Source of the DNA: Sipunculus nudus
Lineage: Eukaryota > Annelida > Sipuncula > Golfingiida > Sipunculidae
Length of the DNA stretch: 64,000 bases
Direction: 5' to 3'
Assembly: GCA_026874595.1 (NCBI GenBank)
Contig: CM049316.1
Location: 57,669,676 to 57,733,675, forward strand
A program made the translations under genes and the position numbers. Positions 24,048 to 36,176 of this stretch are shown in pieces. The number at the start of each line of letters is the position of its first letter. Within the stretch, counting starts at the first letter, position 1. Below the pieces are notes generated by a model that did not search any database, had not been told where the DNA came from, and worked only from the letters and a program-made list of their open reading frames with translations.

Positions 24048-26515
24048 CGACGGGCTCCCACGTGTGTGTGGTGTGTGTATGTGTGTGTCCCGTCTGCTGC
24101 TGATCCGGCCAACTGTCTCGGCCACGTCTTAGAACTCATGGTGTATGATAGTCATCATTACAATGTGATTTACGTCTGTGCACGCAGACAACAGTCAAGG
24201 AGTGGTACCGACAGCCAAGCCATATGTTTGATGCCATGGTGTTTGGTTGTAAAACGCTGTATGTTGCCGTTTATTTGTGATGTGCCGGTGACAGGAATAC
24301 CCGGTGAACAGCCTGTGTTTATAGCAGTGCCACTTGTGGGGTTGTGTTTCAACAAGAAGTGTGCTACGCCAATGTTTAATAGGTCTCTGGATTGTGGAAA
24401 GCTGCATTGTGAACTAGTTAAACAACGAGTCAGAAGGTGACCGTCATCTGCGGTATGTTTACCTAAGTGAAATGTGAGTAGTAAACTGTCGCGGAAGAGA
24501 CTATATATATAATATATTATAAGCTTTATTTATTTTACATGGAGCACTCTCCATGACTCGGGTGTTGGCGCTTGGTAGTCGGTAAGGGTGGAGGAAACCG
24601 GAGGACCCGGAGAAAACCACCGGCCTTGGACGGGCTACTACCCACTCCCATAGCAACGCCGGTAATCGAACCCGGGTCGACAGCGGAGAGAGCCGAGCGT
24701 TTTACCACTCAGCTGTAGAGGCCCCTATATATAATCATTGTGCTTATTGTATATATGTCAGACACATGAACCAGCTGGGAGGTATAATTTTGTATATGCT
24801 TTTGTTACACATCTCACTAATCTCTATTCTCACTAGTAGTCGTATGTACATGAACGTTGATGTATACGGGAAGCCTATTCATTCCTTTTACATTTAACAG
24901 CTGTCCTTGAATCCGTCCATTACTAGCCGAGATGGCCCTTGTCCAGTGACGTTTTGTAATTTTTTCTATTAATCGAGATTAAACCCATAATCTTACACAT
25001 AGTTGTGATCAGCTATTTCCACCCGGAACGTCACCTTGTGGTAAACAGTGGTTACCGGACCCATGACGAATTATGGATTATGTTAGGGTCAGGCATAATG
25101 GTCAGATATACGTATTGTGCATGTCCTCTTGTTATAACTCTTATTGAATAATAGGTCATAATACGATTCCACTACTAATTTCACATTGTATACAACAAAC
25201 AAATTATATATAACATTGAGAGCATTTTATCATAGCCATGTGCCGGCGTGCATAAGTCACAGGCTAGCAAAGAGAGGCCAAACACCCCGCCAGGAGAAGG
25301 TCCTGTGCCCGCGGGTTGCCGGGCCGGTATGCTCGCAGTCAGCAGGAGCGGTCCTCACATGGATCGTATCCGTTTTGCTGGCAACAGATACATAGCTAAG
25401 ATGAAATAGTCTTCATGTCATAATAGGTCAATGAGACGGGAACAAAGTGTAAGCGTGATAGGAGTAACTTGTTATGTGACGAGAAGACTGGCCCCAAGCT
25501 GTATGGGTGATGCGAGTCTGACGCCATTGCTTAGTTTGGTTTTGACAGTATAAGACCACTAAGCTGATTTTGAGACCTAGAATTAACTGGTATAGTCTCC
25601 TTTGGCTGACCCTCTGCGGGATTGAAAATGCTAACAAAGTCTTAACAGATTACACAACATATTTTGTGGAGAAAAAAAGATCGTTCCAGATCTCCTCTCG
25701 TGTGATCTCCTTGTACATCAAGATTTCTGGATTCGAACACCAAGATGAGCACACTGGAAAAAATTATAAACAGACCAATATAAAAAATAAATTTAAGTCT
25801 GATAACACTTTCTGGCAAAGGGCCAAGAATAAAAAAAAAACGAGAGCGGGTGTCTTGGTGTAGGAAATGTCTATGGCAATAAATATTCTAACAAAGTATG
25901 AAAAATACTTACCGGCGCCATCAAGAGAAACTGACAACAAAAACCAATGACCGGTGCCACGGGCTTTTTCAGAATTTCCTTGATAACACGTGGCCGGATT
26001 TTACAACCAAAACCAATATTATTAAAAACCACAAGAACTCCAAGTACAGAGGCGAACACTATGTTTAGCAGCTTATTAGGTTTTCGGATCACAGCAACGG
26101 AGTATTCAAAGTTGGATTCTCGTTCCTCGGAGGAAAAGAAGGCATTTCCGCTATGCTGAATGGGCATGCGTGAATACAGGTGTACCACGGTTCTGCCGAA
26201 CTGCTTTCCACGCACGGTAAAATTGAAGTTTGTATAACTGTTGGTATTGAAGCTTTTACGGCCGACTATTTCAACAATGTTTGCATCTTCAGTCCGGATG
26301 TTGAGCTCTCTTGTACCAATCTGCTCAACGCAGGATACATTCACAAGCACATCGGCAAGCGACCCTTCTCTAAGGGCCGTGATAGCTAACGGTTCATATC
26401 GATATGTACAGTTTGGCTGATTCGCCTGCACTGTATCCACGACGCTCGCTGGTTTCGCCGCTTCGATCAGACTTTCACATAAGAAAAGCAACAAAAACAG
26501 CGTAATATTTTCCAT
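20488..26515 (-). CDS. SLC10 gene A: sodium/bile-acid cotransporter-like (SLC10A3/A5 type), complete
   Basis: Three exons on the minus strand: 26515-25913 (phase 0 end, donor CCG/GTAAGT), 21642-21471 (acceptor GTTGCAG, donor G/GTATTT, phase 1) and 21098-20488 (acceptor TTTTCAG, stop TAG). The spliced protein is 461 aa. Residues 1-~17 form a signal peptide (MENITLFLLLFLC), then an extracellular domain with NCT, NVS and NFT glycosylation sites to ~147, TM1 near 149-169, and the SLC10 core: KKPVAPVIGFCCQFLLM, GSSPGGGGSN, LSITMTFFST, ALGMTPFWLW. The sodium-site motif ETGFQN (Glu383, Gln387) is present. SLC10 proteins move bile acids or sulfated steroids with Na+; the A3/A5 substrates are poorly known. 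Start chosen to match gene B; an ATG 51 bases upstream is in frame but gives a poorer signal peptide. Confidence 0.93.
21099..21470 (-). other. gene A intron 2 (372 bp)
   Basis: GT-AG intron at the same phase-1 position as gene B intron 2. It is AT-rich and no other feature is seen. Confidence 0.85.
21471..21642 (-). CDS. SLC10 gene A exon 2 (PGGGGSN core)
   Basis: 172 bases, the same length as gene B exon 2. It encodes the family signature GSSPGGGGSN followed by LELSITMTFFSTLAALG. The first ~100 bases on the plus strand are about 93% identical to gene B. Confidence 0.93.
21879..23424. mobile_element. TA-flanked DNA transposon, 1546 bp, non-autonomous
   Basis: The left end CCGTATTTCCTTGA and the inverted right end CCGTATTTCCTTGA are flanked by TA (21877-21878 and 23425-23426). 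Inside both ends are GGCGT(T/C)TA and GGCCGGC motifs repeated in opposite orientation. In the middle, two ~185-bp tandem units (about 22310-22500 and 22503-22690) share GGTAGCTCTT, ACAACTGGTAA and CACAGCGTATT. No transposase is seen. A TA target duplication suggests a Tc1/mariner-like mechanism, but the family is not identified. Confidence 0.8.
23703..23860. mobile_element. 158-bp MITE (GGGCCTGTTGCAATAA ends)
   Basis: The left end GGGCCTGTTGCAATAAC and the right end read inversely GGGTGTGTTGCAATAAG are followed inward by GACTTAAGCCCA on both arms. GAG flanks both sides (23700-23702, 23861-23863), a likely 3-bp target duplication. This is compatible with a PIF/Harbinger-type MITE. Confidence 0.75.
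24006..24045. repeat. (GA)n microsatellite
   Basis: About 20 GA units, followed by a GTGTGT-rich tract. The long open frame over it (23931-24440) is a by-product of the repeat. Confidence 0.95.
24526..24725 (-). mobile_element. tRNA-derived SINE, near complete
   Basis: On the minus strand the head shows an A-box-like AGCTGAGTGGTAAAACG and a B-box-like GGGTTCGATTACC at tRNA spacing. The body carries GTAGCCCGTCCAAGGCCGG, GTTTTCTCCGG and GAGTCATGGAGAGTGCTCC, and the tail is ATGTAAAATAAATAAA. Two relatives occur at 39725-40312 and 41915-42090. Confidence 0.85.
25913..26515 (-). CDS. SLC10 gene A exon 1 (signal peptide, ectodomain, TM1)
   Basis: 201 codons. It carries the signal peptide, the glycosylated extracellular domain ending in the RGKQFGRT motif shared with gene B, TM1 and the start of the transporter core. 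It ends after LLMAP in phase 0. Confidence 0.93.
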
Positions 26516-29500
26516 ATTTGATGATCCATAGACAAACAGGTTATTGCCTTCTACAATGCATGACAATGCCGCCGAGTTGACAGTATGTTGATAAGTAATA
26601 CATATGAACGCATATATATTGGGTTATCTGACGTTATCATTCTGAATAGGAGCAAAGGGCAGGCAGCAGTATCACTTGACCACCAAGCTCTGTGTAGCTA
26701 ACACACAAAGGGGGTTGCACTTACATTTATATTCGTGGTTTATATAGCCGTGGTTAACTTAGGTAAATAACGCTGTTGTCCTGGTATACGGGCTGTCACA
26801 TTTAAATTACGTTACCCAGGGGGCCGCCTCTCTGAGAACTTAACAAGCCAGTTCCATAATTTCAGCCGTCGTTTGCCTCTTTAAGGATTGTTAACCAATA
26901 TTCGCTGTCTAGATCCCCCCCCCCTCCCGGATATAATTTCTTCTGTGAGGTTTGTTCAGTGGTCTTCATGGTTATGACCCCCTTTATTTCCCCAAATCCT
27001 GAATCCGCCCCTGAAGTGTGGGTGATACAATCCACTTCTTGTTTTCTAACAGGTCCGGGGAAGGGGGGGGGGGGGGGGGGATCAGTCGGTACATCGTATA
27101 CGGTAACCCGAATGGGCAGCCAGTCCTTTAATTTACCTATATATGGTCCAATATAATGTTTAAAAAGTTTGTCTTTTTGTGCAAGTTTTCAAATAGGTTT
27201 TTAAACTTGACTAACCCGATCGAAGGTCCTAAACTGGCCACGTCCGTTCATGAGTTTCTTGTATAAAGGATACGAGAAAATGCTTGAAAATGAGCAAATC
27301 TTCTTTGGCCATTGTATAAAGTTTTATTTTCCCTGGGAGACAGCTTAATTATAGTATTAATCGGAAGTAAATGGGTCTCGGGCCCAGGAGTTCCCGAGGA
27401 CACACGCAAGAACATTCTTGAGGATGAACATTCTTGAGTCTCATTTATATTAAAGTGTATAAGCTAATTTATACAGTATTAAACCGGGGAGCGCAGACCT
27501 GAAGAGTCCTATAGGGTCCAATAAATGCTTGAAAATGCGGGAATTCCAGAGAAGTGGGAAACGTTTGGTTATATCACCATGGTCAGGCGTGTCTTCGGTC
27601 TGATATTTAGAACGACGCACATACATGGAAGAAATTATACAAATAAATATTCATTTGCTTCCCTCCTACAAGGCCCGGACGGCCGTAGAAATCTTACAAG
27701 CCGTGCCGTAGGGCCGGTACTCTGTTCCGTATGTTATTTAATTTGAACATATTCTTTTTCTCTTTAGCATAAACTCAAACATGAATATCAAATGTTGTAG
27801 GTTAGTTGCTTTTGTTAATTTAAAGTATTTGTGAACGAAATTATTCTAAGTACCATATATTTATTGATTTGCGCTAAATCTCGATCCGTTTCAGTGCAGG
27901 GGTCCCTACGGCTTACCATCATTTGTTTATAAATCCCGTATTTCTATATGCATATTCCAATGTCGATTATCAACGTATCACAAACGCATGTAGCTCCTTT
28001 ATATTCTTAGATGCGGATGAAAATATAACTCTTCGGCGGAGCAAAAGATAGCTTGCAGTTAAGATAACCTAAACCGCAGCTAATGTCTATAGAAAATATA
28101 CCATTTGAATTTTCAGTTTAAAACCTGACTTATAAATTCATGCTATTTGAAAAAGGCATTTTTTTTAAAGACTTGACACTGTCGGAAACTGACGATCTCA
28201 AGCCGTGAACCGAACCATCCCACCGTATTTTATGCAACCACACGACTATATTTAAACGTGAGATTACTACCGCCCGATCGTTGAATTAGATAATGTGCCG
28301 TGCGATAACAACTGGTCTTGTTTACGTACGAGTCCTCAGCCTATATATCTGGGGGAGTTGTCTATGACTATGTATATGAGAAGGGCTCTGCGATATTATC
28401 GATGTATCGGTACATCACGATAGGGTAATTAACATATTGCGTATGGCGATATGGTTTTCAAATATTGTTATTTGTCGATATTTTTCAAACTTGACGGAAA
28501 CTGATCTAAAGTAGTAAATATAATGAAATGGGTTGCGTTTAGCATAAGATTGAAAGTGAAAGCCGGCAACGTGTCTATAGACAGGCGGATAAGGACCTGT
28601 AAGGAAATGATCATGGGTGCTTGATGACCATATTGTCATATACCTTCTAGGGAATTTGATTTTTGCCTTATTTCCTATGTGATATTTTGGTTCTGCATAT
28701 ATTTTCAGTGTATCATTACATTGAATATGATAATAACTTCAAAATATATTTAATGCACAATATGCACAATAACATATGCGAACCTAACATTAAAAGTTTA
28801 GGAAATTTTTTTGTACCATATAAATGTTCCTGTTGCTTTTGTCAGAACAGAAAGAAAGCTCTTTTGTCTGTATAAAATATTTACCCTTCTAAAGCTCCTC
28901 CGTGCTAAGCAGTCTATTAAGTCGATAATAACAATGGGAATTTTCGAGATGCCGGAATTTGCAAATACTGTAATTTGTCAATGGCAAGAGTAACTCTCCA
29001 CGAATAATTGTGAATTTTGATAGCCTGTATAACATAATGCAAAGTACCAATGCATGGTAGCTGGTATACTGAGAACAAGTATGCGTCTCCAAATTTACAG
29101 ACCATACGACAGACCACAGGTGGAATCCGAGACTTTAAACTGTATAAGCAGGTGTACTGATATTAAAACAGGTAATCCAAATGCCTTGAAGAAGTAAACA
29201 ACCTGATCAGGTATTTTCTTATGATAATAATAATGATAATAATAATAATCGACAAAGTAAAACTAATACGAATAAAGCATATATAGAAACATCCAGCTAT
29301 AAACAGTTACGAAACACTAGAAAATTACACATTAAACAATAACATTACTCAAAGAGTTAATTCTGAGCATTAAAATATTCAATGAAGATTTCAGTGTTAT
29401 GTTTACGAATAAACGCTCAACACTTTCGTGCATATACCATATAGACCACATTATCCCAACCTCCACACAGGGATAGAACCCTGCAAGCGATAATTCACCC

Positions 29501-30800
29501 GGCACTGTACGTCAGCTGCCTTGACTGACATTGACTGAATTTGCTGGGACAACCACTGTATACAACCATAGCGGACCACATAGACCCGGGCGTCACCAGG
29601 TCATCCCTGAATCGCACCAATTTACCAAACATTTGCTTAAACCGGGTGGCACATGGTATTGTTTGTATACATTTACACCGCCACGTCACAGATATCGCGC
29701 CGCAATTGAGTTCCCCTGGTTGTACGAAACTACATTCAACAAAGACAATAATATTCTTTATAACTGTTATATTTGGCATTAATGTTGTCAATGCATGCTG
29801 TCTATTTGCATCATTGACTTATTTATTGCAATTTACAATTCCGCAAAACGATTTCGCCGTACTAGCTTGTCGAGCGCACGGCCGTTTGCAGGAGGCTAAT
29901 CATTGATGTTCATAGATAGACCTTTTGTGTGAAGAATGACATTATTCTGGACCACAATTATTGCAATATTATGCACAATGATTGATCTTTCGAATACATC
30001 GTCACGTATTTGACAACCCAGATGCGGATTGACCGAGGTTTACTATTCAATCTATCCTTTATTTTTTCTCAGATTCCATCTAATTTAGTAAGATTCCATG
30101 TTGTTGATTCTGTTTTGTTTATATATGAGCTTCCTCTCACCAAATGTACATTGCGTAATCACTTTACAAAATACAATGGCACCTTCTTTGCCTTATAATG
30201 ATGCCATGGTTCAATGTCTGTTACTTAATGTTTTTTTTTGTTTGAGTTTAAAGGTTATGCTGTCAAGACACAGCGGACATGAACGGTTTAATTATATGTT
30301 TACAGCCAATACAACTAGAACTCCCATGTGTCATTAGCATATTTAAATGTGATATGGTGTCTACATTACACTTGTGCCACCTCTTACGCAGTGCAATCAC
30401 TATACGCATGTGGGAAATTTCAATACAAAACTTTACATTATTTTAATATAGACAAATCCTGGTGGGTGTGCCCCCCCCCCCAACCACCAACCTTTTTTAG
30501 ACCAATTTTAAACTAAGACAGGTAAACTGCTCGGAATAATGACACTATGACGCCCACTGACCACCCCTGCAAATTATCCTGGAACCGCGCCTGCGGAGAT
30601 GGAGCGTTCTTGCAGTATTGGTTGCACTCATGTCCGCTGCGGATTGACAACTTCATCCTTTAAAACATGTGTGTCTACCTGACATGTTGAAAATGACCCC
30701 TTCCCCAGTAACATAATAATGATCACGTGATTTAATCATGAAAGCAGGTGGCAAAACACAACAATCAGTAGTGGTTCCCATAGTAGTTAAATCCTGACAT
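26516..30800. other. intergenic upstream of gene A; no gene seen
   Basis: It holds a dispersed hAT-like end (CTGAATCCGCCCCTGA near 27000), a G18-type tract at about 27063-27080, HSE-like repeats at 27408-27437, an (ATA/ATG)n patch at about 29221-29251 and a C10 tract near 30472. Several open stretches (for example 28663-28875, 29531-29906) show no coding signature. Confidence 0.5.
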
Positions 30801-31255
30801 TTGAAAAAAGCTTAAGTCAAATACGGAGTACAGGATTTAGCTCTGTGCATTCATACCAAATAATACGTCTGTTTTTATACCAACTGGTGTTGTAGAAATC
30901 TTTCTGGTATAAGTTTATTATTAGATTAAAACAGTAAACTTCTAATTGGGCCTGAATGGTCCTCATTTAAGGCTCCGCGACGCTCAGGCAGGTGGCTTAC
31001 ATCCTGTCATGGGTACCCATCTCCGAAACTGTCTTCACGGCTAGGCAGTCACATTGTATTTCCCCATCACTACTTTTGATAACGCGCATCCTCTCTGAGT
31101 CCTTATTAACAACAAATGCTTCTTCAGATAATGCGCGTGAAAAGAATTCGAAATTCGCTGCTTGGCGCCCACATTTTATTTTATTTCCGGGTGACATTCT
31201 TCAGTTAAATTTTCACAGCAATTTTTTAAACGATGCTTTCGATAATACGCCCTAG
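30800..31255 (+). repeat. dispersed repeat/duplication, copy 1
   Basis: Colinear with 37195-37730: ATTTAGCTCTGTGC.TTC, GTTTATTATTAGATT.AAACAGTAA, GG.CCT..A.GGTCCTC and, at the end, AATTTTCACAGCAATT followed by AA.GAT..TTT. Divergence is substantial. No coding signature. Confidence 0.6.
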
Positions 31256-31259
31256 AAAA

Positions 31260-33050
31260 AACTATGATCTCTGTTTGCTGGCCATGTCGTATATCCGACA
31301 GGGCTGAAATTCGATTACGGTCGTCCTTTTGTTGGTGTCGGACGGACGAAAAACAATCCTCTTTCTTACAGTCGCAAATGTTGAAAATCGCGAATCTTGC
31401 GATAAATTTCATGCCACCTATGAAACATTGATAGAAAAGGAATGATACGTTTTCAAGCACAGATGCATTAATTCTTATTAAATCATAGGCTGTATTCCGC
31501 AACCACTGTTGCTGCTTAGACTGGACTAGTTGATGCAATAATAAAGAACTAATTCCAGCCACTAACAGAGCCATCAAACTTGCCCTTGTTGTGTCGCAAC
31601 GTTAATCACAGGTTCTGCCACATCGAGAAAAATTATGTTAATAAATTGCGGCTATCTGGCCTACTGTTTCATCAACTGGTGAAATGATAGTCAGCGCCAA
31701 CCATCACCGCCTCGCTGAAAGGGGGACTTTTCCAGTGACGTCAGCAGTAATTGGTGGTCTTTCCCAGAAATTAACACAAAACCAACATGGTCCTTCTTCT
31801 GATTGGCTGTTAGGTTTGAGGCACATTCATCATGGTAACCTTAGCGTACCATTCACCATCTGGTCCCTAAAATAGTGCCATATAGTGACTAAAACAGATT
31901 GTTTGGGCAAAATATAATGGCTCAACACGGTGTTTGTGGCTACCTGTACATTTTCTTGTTTTAACTTATTAGAAATGGTTCACACGCCAAGGTATAAACC
32001 AAGGTTTGTTCATTGTAAGCTAATTATATGATTTATTTAAAATCTGTGTCCTCGCCCGCACATCATTATTCTATATAGAGTGTTTGTAAGCCTCACTGGG
32101 AGGCTTACTAAGTAAGCCAGCATCTTGGCAGTGGCTTAGCGCAGGAACCCAATACACGGGTTCACGCAAATGACAGAAGGAACTGGACTTATCTTAACAA
32201 AATCATATCTGTCTCTACAACTCACTTACATTTGGCCCATTGACAGTAATATTCGTCCAGCAGAGATATATCATAGGTAATGAAACATGTATAGACTGCC
32301 TGAATACATGATTTCATTGTGAATGTTACGAAGTGCGTTGATCTGTCGATTGCCAATCGGATCGCTGTTAGCGTTCTCATAGCAAAGATGTCATTCACAT
32401 AAAAAGCGACGTGACTTGCAAATGTGAGTAATTCCTTATATCCTCAAAGAGCCTTGTGTCGCCCTATGCGGACTTTACAGGGCTTAAGTGATATAAGCGG
32501 ACACTGATTTACGTCTATCGGTCCATGGAACCAGGTTTATTTTACGTATTTTAGTAACAAACGTAAATACTAAAGCCAAGGCAGGTTTAGAATAATGTGT
32601 GTACCATTGCATTCCTTATACCTAACTTGTAGAGTATTGGTCTATTTCATAAGTGAAATATGGTAGATACTGCATACAATCACCAATTTAAAATATGATA
32701 GATACTGCATACATTCACCAATTTAAAATTTAATTTAAAAATGGCGGCTATTTTGAAAAACGGCGGCGATATAGAAAATGGGTGAAGTTGAAGTGACTAG
32801 GGCCAATTATCTGAAATAGATATATGTATAGAATCACAATGAAGAATTTGTTGGTTTTTTTTAACAATTTGAATGGTTAGTTCAATATCCCGCTCTCTTA
32901 TCCCTTCAGACCGCATCTGTCTGCACGTCGAACCACTACATGCATGGCCCGATTTGAAATTTGTCGGATGAGACGTTGGTTCCGTACCACATCGGCGTAA
33001 AAGGAATCGTAATTTTACTCTCAAGTTTGCATCGATGTTGAAAATAATAG
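31260..33050. other. intergenic downstream of gene B; small tandem duplication
   Basis: No exon is seen. 32657-32727 is a 35-bp unit (GATAGATACTGCATACA) present twice. 32741-32765 has ATGGCGGC-type motifs. TTTATT at about 32536 (AATAAA on the minus strand) could be a distant gene B poly(A) signal. Confidence 0.45.
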
Positions 33051-33658
33051 CTATCCTGACGTATGGTTTTCGTTCAGAGATTCTGCTTCGTGCTCCTTAG
33101 ATCGCCGATCTTTACGTCTCGTGTAGAAACGTTTACCTTCCCGAAAGAGGAACCAAATGAAAGGAAATGTAGAACCTAATAACATGTAACAGACCGGAAT
33201 TATCGACGCTATGTCCACTTCCGGTGCTGGAAGCGATATTCGCAGCATGAACATGGCGATCGACAGATTCTGAAATCCCGTTTCCAGCATTATTGCTACG
33301 ATTCTCGGGCAGTCTTGACGGAACACAAAAGCTGCGAAAGCACCGCATAGGTAACCGAGAATGGGCACAATTATACAAGCCACGACTGTTTTCCACGTGA
33401 TCCTTGGTAGGATATACCAAAACATCCACAAGGCCAATCCCATGAAAGTTGCTGCACATACCAAGACGATTGGTTTGAGATATTTCGTTAGTTTGGCTGC
33501 CAGGTGTTCCTTGAAATGGGCAAACACTACTCCAGCAACTACTGGAATCACTGCGAGTGTTAATGATATGAAAACGTTTTGCACGGGGATAATGAACCGT
33601 CCTCCGCCGACGCCGCCAAGCTTGCTGCCTAGCAACCACAACCAAAATGGGGTCATTC
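33051..33658 (-). CDS. SLC10 gene B exon 3
   Basis: 608 bases from the split Gly codon through ETGFQN to a charged tail (RRKDRRSKEHEAE) and TAG. Confidence 0.93.
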
Positions 33659-35395
33659 CTGAAAATAAACAAAATGATGATTACTGCTCAAACAAATGTA
33701 CGCTTTTGACAATTAAAAAATACGTTTTACATTTAATGTGCACCTGAAGGTCAACCAACAAGAATTAACTTCATTCATCTTTTACTAATAAACAGTAATG
33801 TTAACCCAATTAAAAAAATACTTTCAAAGACTTTGTTATTTTGTCCACAATTACCATATTTAAATCAGGTTGCCTCAGTAGGCGGGTATGATAGCAATGG
33901 TAGTGCAGTTGAAAATTCGATCTCTTTATAAATTACCACTTAGGAAAAAAAATAAATTATGAAATACCAAGGGCAGCAAGAATGCTGAAGAAGGTCATTG
34001 TGATACTCAGTTCAAGGTTAGCGTCCAACAAAATGGCGTATATGTTACTTCCGCCTCCACCTGGGCTACTACCGATAGCAAGCATTCCAATGCCGGTCAC
34101 GTGATCCATTCTCAGAAGGTGAGCAATTCCAAAGCTTAGCTGGAATGTGAATATTACAAAAATATATATGGCTTCGAGGATGCTTCTTTTAACAATGTCA
34201 CTTACAATATGTGTATAACTCAGAAACGACTTTATCTTGGCAGAAACGTCTTCTAATTTTTCCATAAGTTCCAGTAAGTGTTATATAAGCAACTGCTAAA
34301 TACGATGGTACCTTTCTGAAAGGTCACCTGTCTCATAAGACCACCTGCCTATTAGGACCATCCTTGGGTCAACCGAAAGCATTCGCATTGGTTATATCTA
34401 ATCTGTCTAATAAGACCACATGTGAATTAGGACCACATTCGGCCAGTCCCATAGGTGGTTTTATTACACAGGTTTCGTTGTGCATACCTTACAGGAGCAT
34501 GCCTAACAAGATCTACAAGTGTATATTATTTTATTTCCCCGATTATTCGGTCGACAAAAAGTGGGCGCAGTTATCCTGCGCCCTTCAAAATCCGCCCCTG
34601 ACATAAGCCGAGGGAAACATTTTACTTGATCCACTTCTCTGCAACGGTTCAAGGAAATCGGTCGAAATGTTTAGCGTATATGTGATCTAACTTATTATAA
34701 TGCAAGTAAACAAAAACAAAATAAGGAGTCATACCCTCCATACCGGAGACAATTAAAAAAGCTGCAAAAAAAGATAAACTTACGGGGGCCATTATCAGGA
34801 ACTGACAACAGAAGCCAATTATCGGTGCCACGGGTTTCTTTAGAATTCCTTTGATAACTGAAGGCCGGATTTTACAACCAGATGTAAAATATATCAAAAC
34901 GAGAATGACTCCGATTAGAGAAGTAAACAAAATGTTCATGGTCTTGTTGGGTTTCCGGACAACAGCTACATAATAAACAAACTTGGATTCTTGCTCCTCA
35001 GAGGCCAAAAAGTCAGATCCGTTTGGCTCATTGGTATTGGCTGAATATATCTGCACAGTAGTTCGACCGAACTGCTTTCCGCGTAAAGTAAAACTAAACA
35101 TGAAGAAACCACCTGTGGCATCGCTTATAAAACTTCGACGGCTGACTATTTCAACAATACCTGCACCTTCGACGGTAATATTAAACTTTCGCATACCCGG
35201 TGTCTCAGTGCAAGATATATTCACGTGAATATCGGCACGTGACCCTTCGCCAAGAGCCGTGAGAGAGGCTGGCTCACACACATACGTGCAGTTTGACTGA
35301 TTGTTTTTGGATGTTTCCGCAACGCTGGTTGTTTCTTCAAATCCTGTACTATCCTTGCACAGTAAAAGCAGCAACAACATCGCTATATATTCCAT
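33051..35395 (-). CDS. SLC10 gene B: sodium/bile-acid cotransporter-like (SLC10A3/A5 type), complete
   Basis: Three exons on the minus strand: 35395-34784 (donor CCC/GTAAGT, phase 0), 34139-33968 (acceptor CATTCCAG, donor G/GTATTT, phase 1) and 33658-33051 (acceptor TTTTCAG, stop TAG). The protein is 463 aa. A signal peptide (MEYIAMLLLLLLC) and an ectodomain with NCT, NIS, NIT and NGS glycosylation sites precede TM1 at about 152-172. The core has KKPVAPIIGFCCQFLIM, GSSPGGGGSN, LSITMTFFSI, ALGMTPFWLW and the Na+-site ETGFQN (Glu387, Gln391). About two thirds of its C-terminal exon is identical to gene A, and all intron positions and phases match, so the two are tandem paralogues. Likely a plasma-membrane Na+-coupled organic-anion carrier; the substrate is unknown. 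Confidence 0.94.
33659..33967 (-). other. gene B intron 2 (309 bp)
   Basis: GT-AG, phase 1, at the same position as gene A intron 2. No internal feature is seen. Confidence 0.85.
33968..34139 (-). CDS. SLC10 gene B exon 2
   Basis: 172 bases encoding LSFGIAHLL..GSSPGGGGSNIYAILL..LSITMTFFSILAALG. Its 3' 100 bases are nearly identical to gene A, while its 5' 72 bases are only about half identical. Confidence 0.93.
34140..34783 (-). other. gene B intron 1 (644 bp)
   Basis: GT-AG, phase 0. It contains repeated AAGACCAC/AGGACCA motifs (34330-34440), reminiscent of pogo/Tigger-type ends, and AAATCCGCCCCTGA near 34586. Confidence 0.8.
34784..35395 (-). CDS. SLC10 gene B exon 1
   Basis: 204 codons: signal peptide, ectodomain with the LRGKQFGRT motif, TM1 and the first core helix, ending at LIMAP. 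Confidence 0.93.
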
Positions 35396-35970
35396 GGCTG
35401 CTCCAAAGATATCTCAGGTTAGGTGATTATCTGTATTCTGTTGAGCTGTCCAATCTGTTAATCGAAAATATACATTTATGCATATGGTCTGATATAAGAG
35501 TCATGTCACTGAGGTACTCGAGGCCCATGCAGGAAGGCACAAGTGTATAACTCCATATACCATGTAAGTATAACAAAGATTTTATCATTTTATGAGGTAT
35601 TTCTTATTCTAGATGTTTTGTTTATAAAATCCGAGTGCATACGTTGTTCTTGCCTCATGTTAAACTTTAACTGCATAGTTATTCGGTGTTGCGAATTTTA
35701 ACGACCATTGACGACTGACCTGATTATTTTTTTTTCAATAGCATTTCTTCTAGAGAAATGTTTGTTTTGCAAGTATTACTGTTCACAAGCATTTGAAAAA
35801 AAATACGCATATCGTTTGATAAAAACCCTTTCTCATCACTGAGAGATGCAGGAAGACACAAGTGTATCATTCCGTCACTGTGCATGTATAACGAAGACTC
35901 TACTATTATGGTAATTTAATCTTTCTTATATGATTTGATATGAGGAAACTTCACCGCAAACATGGTCACG

Positions 35971-36161
35971 TACGGTGGCCCGTTAGTGCCACAAGAAAGA
36001 CAATATTAAGTCATGCGCACGTACTACGGTGACCCGTTAGTGCCACAAGTAAAACTAATCATGTCGCGCGAACGACTTGATAACTCATGCGCGCGACCTA
36101 GTTTTCTCGTGCGCACGACTTAATATTTTTTTCTCATGCGGCACTATAGCGGGCCACCATA
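35971..36161. mobile_element. ~190-bp MITE (CGGTGGCCCGTTAGTGCC ends)
   Basis: The left end TACGGTGGCCCGTTAGTGCC..AATATTAAGTCATGCGCACG is inverted at the right as TATGGTGGCCCGCTATAGTG..AATATTAAGTCGTGCGCACG. The first ~30 bp are duplicated again at 36018. TA on both sides is a possible target duplication. Confidence 0.75.
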
Positions 36162-36176
36162 GGTACGACTTTAACT

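Larger units (their letters stand above)
21643..25912 (-). other. gene A intron 1 (4270 bp), expanded by transposons
   Basis: GT-AG, phase 0. It contains the 1546-bp TA-flanked transposon, a 158-bp GGGCCTGTTGCAATAA MITE, a (GA)n microsatellite and a SINE. The orthologous intron of gene B is 644 bp. 25240-25390 is an unexplained GC-rich patch. Confidence 0.85.

Noticed and set aside
23931-24440. Long open frame (~169 codons) on the plus strand
   Set aside because: It runs through a (GA)n tract, lies antisense inside gene A intron 1, and shows no recognisable domain.
25240-25390. GC-rich patch as a CpG-island promoter or exon
   Set aside because: It is inside gene A intron 1, has no clear splice sites or domain, and I could not assign it.
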